From assembly GCA_963580455.1 (NCBI GenBank), contig OY756960.1, positions 30,129,238 to 30,193,237 on the forward strand: a stretch of 64,000 nucleotides of DNA. Direction: 5' to 3'. Positions 60,445 through 64,000 of the stretch are shown here, in pieces. Within the stretch, counting starts at the first letter, position 1. Each line of letters begins with the position of its first letter. Position numbers and translations under genes: made by a program. The notes under the pieces were generated by a model. That model saw nothing but the letters and a program-made list of their open reading frames with translations, was not told where the DNA came from and made no database searches. Origin of the DNA: Euonymus europaeus (lineage: Eukaryota > Streptophyta > Magnoliopsida > Celastrales > Celastraceae).

Positions 60445-63400
60445 TTATTGAGTGGAGGGGTAGGTTTGGTCACGATAAAATAACTCAGTTTGCTTCTTAA
60501 ATCTCTTCTTGAACTTCTTCTTGGCTTTCTCATATTGTCTAGCTTTAATGCTGATTGCTTTTATTATCTCTCTCAGCTCTTGCCTCTTTTCCTCCATCTG
60601 CTTCATCATGTTTCCCACATTTTCAGGAAGGCAATGCTCCTCATTACTCGTTGTTACAACTGGAAAGCAAATATCAGGATACCTGAATGAGAAGAAATTA
60701 ACTAGGTTATTTTCTAAAAAATTGTAAAATCGCCCTCTCTTAGTTGAAGGACCCAGCAGAGTGAAAGAAAATAGATATGTCTAAGTGTTCATGAATCATA
60801 TTACATGTTTCAGCTGTCACCATTTTCCAAAAGGACTAGCATCATCTAGAATGTTTAATCAAATTTCATAGAACTGCATCATAAAGACTCATTTTTAGAA
60901 TTATGCATACCCGTATCCAAGAGACAAAACTCCTTTATCTTTCATTATGCCACCATCCAGAGATACAGCACCATGTTTTATGCAAGCACGAGCTTCTTTC
61001 ATCTGTTCCCTTGTTTCGTAAACTTGAAGTTCACCAAAAAGATGATAGAACAACGTCTCTCGGAGACCATGACCTGCAGATGTCATTGTCCATAAATGAG
61101 GGATGTCCAGGTCTACCATATTAACCGCATAGCCTATAAAGCCACGCGGAATATTTCCATCTGGTAACATAGGATCTGGCAGTACAAGCCTCCTCTGTGG
61201 ATCAATTCCTTCAAAATCACCAGTGTATGGTCTGCAAAACAACTTGGATGTTTATATCATCCTGACAGAGCATACCAAGATACGTGAGCAAATTAATGGT
61301 ACCAATAACATATCGAAATTGCAGCTGTGCAAGCCAGCTTATGTGAATGTACCTTATATCCTCGAGACATATAACTAGAAATCTTCCATTAATGGTTTTC
61401 CCAAGTGAAGCAGCTTTGCCATGAAGAGCAAGTTTGCAATCTACTTCTCCATTCTGCCTGTACTTCTCAAGGGCATCTGCACTCTCATAGGTTCTGCAGA
61501 CCACAGCAAGCATTTGATATTCTCCCAAGTACTCAGCTAGTACTCTGCACATGGATAAGTTTAAAAAACAACGACCAAATGTAAATAGTTGCGACTAAAC
61601 TTTTAAGCTTAGGAACGTGCAAATAGCTGAGTAGCTGACATGACCTGCCAATCTTATTGGAGGACACAGTCCCCAGCAATGCAACGAGGCCAATCATATC
61701 TCCCAAATGCTGGTGTGGTCCCGATAATGAAGATTTTCCAGAAAGAGTGCACACAACAGCCGCAGCAGATTGCCACCTACTTTCAATCTGTCTGATCACA
61801 TCATCTTTGGTGGACTGCTTCGCTGTACTAGTTGGCAGATATGGTTCCATGCCTGGAGGCCCTGGACTAGTTACCAGATATACCAGATCACCTGCAAGTT
61901 GTCCAAAACATAAAACTTACTGTATCATCTATTTAGATCACTAGTCACTACTGCGAAAACATTTCTACCCGGGTAATGAATGAGAATCTTGCAAAGTATT
62001 AAATACTAGAGTTTTTTTTAAAAAATACAGTGCTGTAGCTCAAAAGCATGCACTGCCTATTAAGAAAAACTTGTCATCCACAGCCATCAACCACGTAATG
62101 CCTGTTCAAAGAAGAAGAAATACATTTGGTTTACACCTAAGCACATAATTTGACAACTGGCTCGACATTTAGCACACAAGGATGCAACAGCATATGAAGA
62201 AATCTGCAATCCAAGAGTTGTAAAGTTTGAGCCTTTTTACCACCTATACTGAGTACGTTTCCTAGAAATCAAACTGCTTAAAATATCATTGATCCACTTG
62301 ACTTAATCATGACATCATCATTATTTATCATCTATCAATTAACAGAGAATTAAGGTGACTCCATGATAGTAAAAGGTAGCAGGTGAAATGATTTTTTTTA
62401 ACCAATTGAATTTACTCGAACAAAAAACTTGACAACGGAATATATTTTATTTCCTCCCAGTGGTATAATAAGGCTCATATGTTGCTTTTCAGGGGACGAG
62501 AGTTTGAGAACATGATGCAGAATATGGAATTAGTAATTTATAACCTTGAAACAAAGAGATGACTCGGTCAAGTTCAGCCCTTTGACTATTGAGATATGAC
62601 AGTTCCCTTTCGCAGTCTTGCAATTTGTAAAGCATATCTGTACATACCATCAAATCCCTGCAACATTAACACAAGCAATCAACAACATGATCCAGCAGAG
62701 CAGCATTGTACCCAAAAAAAAGTGAAACAAAACCGAAAGCTTCAGATAAAAGGTCATTAAGTGAACGAAAATACTGGACATGAGCATACAAATAAATAAA
62801 AAAGAAGACATAGCTTGTGTGTCTAAACAAAGCAAAAGAGTTGTCGGTTTATACATGGAAAGCTTTAAAACTTAACTCAAAGCCAGAGAGTTACATGCTG
62901 ATGAAACTTATGTTTTTTTGTACCTTCTGAGTTCTCACAACAGACAGTGTGAGGTTTGCATGATCAAGAGATGAAGAATCTTGGATTGCCAAAGTCTTCG
63001 CATCTGATAATGGCAACTTCACATTTTCATACTCTACATCTGGGCCTCTCAAAATAGGAATCTGCAAGGGGGGAAAGAAACAATTGACAACTGAAGAAAG
63101 GAAATTAAAAAATATTCACTGCAAAGTTATTGAAACCTTGACACTCAATCGTAGTTCCTGGTGCCTTGAATGGGCAGCTACTAAGCAAAAGCTGCCTTCA
63201 TTTTTAGGGAGAAAAATAGAGGGAACAGTGCAGCGTCCATGCTTGAAAGTATATCGAACTGAATCTTCAGCATTAAATGAGTCAAACTTGATCTTAAGCG
63301 TATGGAAATGCCCTAGTCTTTCATCGTCGTGAATAGTCTTGTCAACATTGCCCTCAGAGTTAACAATCACAAAAATTATATTATGAAGTTGTGAACCAGC

Positions 63401-63868
63401 AATACAAAACTCAGGCATCTGAAATCATGTAAACTTTATAGAATTAGCATGTGTAATGGAAATAACTACTAGAACAAATAACAGAGGCAAAACCTGACTG
63501 ACCCCTGCTGCGATTCTCAATTCCCGCTTCTCAGTTTGAAATTCTTGCTCAAAAATAACTTCCTCTTTGGATAATACAGAAATGGAAGCTGAAGGACATG
63601 TAAATCAGATAATAGATAACTGAGAGCTCCAAATATTCAGTTGGTTTATGGACATACCTAATTTGTCAGGCATATTCTTACTAAAATTCAAGTGAAATTA
63701 TTTTTCTTTTCATGGAATTCTTCAAATTCAATGGGTCATACATAAAAGAAATTGAATAAAGACACTCAAGAAAAGAAGCCCAAAAGAACATGGAAACATA
63801 CCAATTTTTCCATAACCTGCCGTAAGTTCCAAAATTCCACTCAGGTCAATGCAACCTTTATCGTCCAC
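60445..63868 (-). CDS. GMI1: GMI1/SMCHD1-like protein, 3' part with SMC hinge (5' end beyond the window)
   Basis: Exons in transcript order: 63802-63868, 63503-63588, 63137-63418, 62924-63061, 62545-62657, 61645-61891, 61353-61544, 60911-61231, 60445-60682 (stop 60445-60447), about 560 residues. Recognised order: GCIDLSGILELTAGYG; EQEFQTEKRELRIAAG; GSQLHNIIFVIVNSEG with DSVRYTFKHGR (beta-sandwich repeats of the family); a coiled-coil segment LYKLQDCERELSYLNSQRAE; and an SMC-hinge-like region (DMIGLVALLGTVSSNKIGR, LAEYLGEYQMLAVVCRTYES, NGRFLVICLEDIR, GFIGYAVNMV, HGLRETLFYHLFGELQVYET, GAVSLDGGIM). It ends with a basic coiled coil. The hinge also resembles DMS3, but the upstream beta-sandwich repeats favour GMI1. 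Phases close everywhere except between 62924 and 62657, where a short exon may be missed or a shift present. It is probably the intact paralogue of the 5' half at 41-52 kb. Confidence 0.88.
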
Positions 63869-64000
63869 CTACAACGAATAAAATCCTAATCAGGAATTCA
63901 TGTCAGCCTTCAGATCAGCAGATATGTAATTCCCAAGAATTTCCAATCTCTCGTTTTGAAAGAAAAACTAAAAACACTCTCCAAAGGTTATGCGAGAAAA

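Overview
The window is nuclear DNA of a flowering plant, most likely a dicot; I cannot name the species. The evidence is AT-rich multi-exon genes with GT-AG introns, plant promoter motifs (site II TGGGCC, telo-box AAACCCTAA), plant-only protein families, and plant transposon types (TRIM, copia, MULE-like foldback elements, tRNA-derived SINEs). Exon boundaries were set by hand from splice sites, reading phase and protein similarity recalled from known families. No alignment was run.

Layout. 1-2.35 kb: no gene seen. 2.36-12.3 kb (+): a gene with a noncoding leader and eight coding exons for a 375-residue protein carrying the plant-specific TIGR01589 domain. 12.94-13.64 kb: a TRIM retroelement next to a cyclic-nucleotide-gated channel relic (13.74-14.35 kb). 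16.26-17.13 kb: a MULE-like foldback element with a perfect 9-bp target duplication. 18.74-25.67 kb (+): a complete 12-exon SF3A3 gene (SF3a60, U2 snRNP). 27.08-33.88 kb (+): a large nuclear-type protein with an Arg/Asp/Glu/His-rich low-complexity centre.

The most unusual locus is 37.1-52.1 kb (-). The 5' half of a GMI1/SMCHD1-like GHKL ATPase gene runs, in compatible splice phase, into the C-terminal PHD cassette of an ATX3/4/5-type trithorax methyltransferase. The SET domain breaks off after its first ~18 residues, and three single-base homopolymer indels interrupt the frame. It looks like a decaying fusion gene. At 60.4-64 kb (-, running off the window edge) lies the 3' half of a second, better-preserved GMI1-like gene, including its SMC-hinge region. 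The two GMI1 pieces therefore look like tandem duplicates, one of which was truncated and joined to ATX.

Between them: a broken copia fragment (53.1-54.2 kb), an intact small gene for a probable mitoribosomal protein of the mL59/mL64 (CRIF1-like) type (54.2-54.6 kb, -, probable leader exon near 59.0 kb), a 1-kb cluster of head-to-head tRNA-like SINE units forming long palindromes (55.9-56.9 kb), a 1.5-kb terminal-inverted-repeat element (57.0-58.5 kb) and another foldback element (59.2-60.2 kb).

The intact genes are ordinary nuclear housekeeping functions (splicing, chromatin/DNA repair, mitochondrial translation) and do not form one pathway. The rearranged, repeat-rich right half is where the unexpected structure lies.
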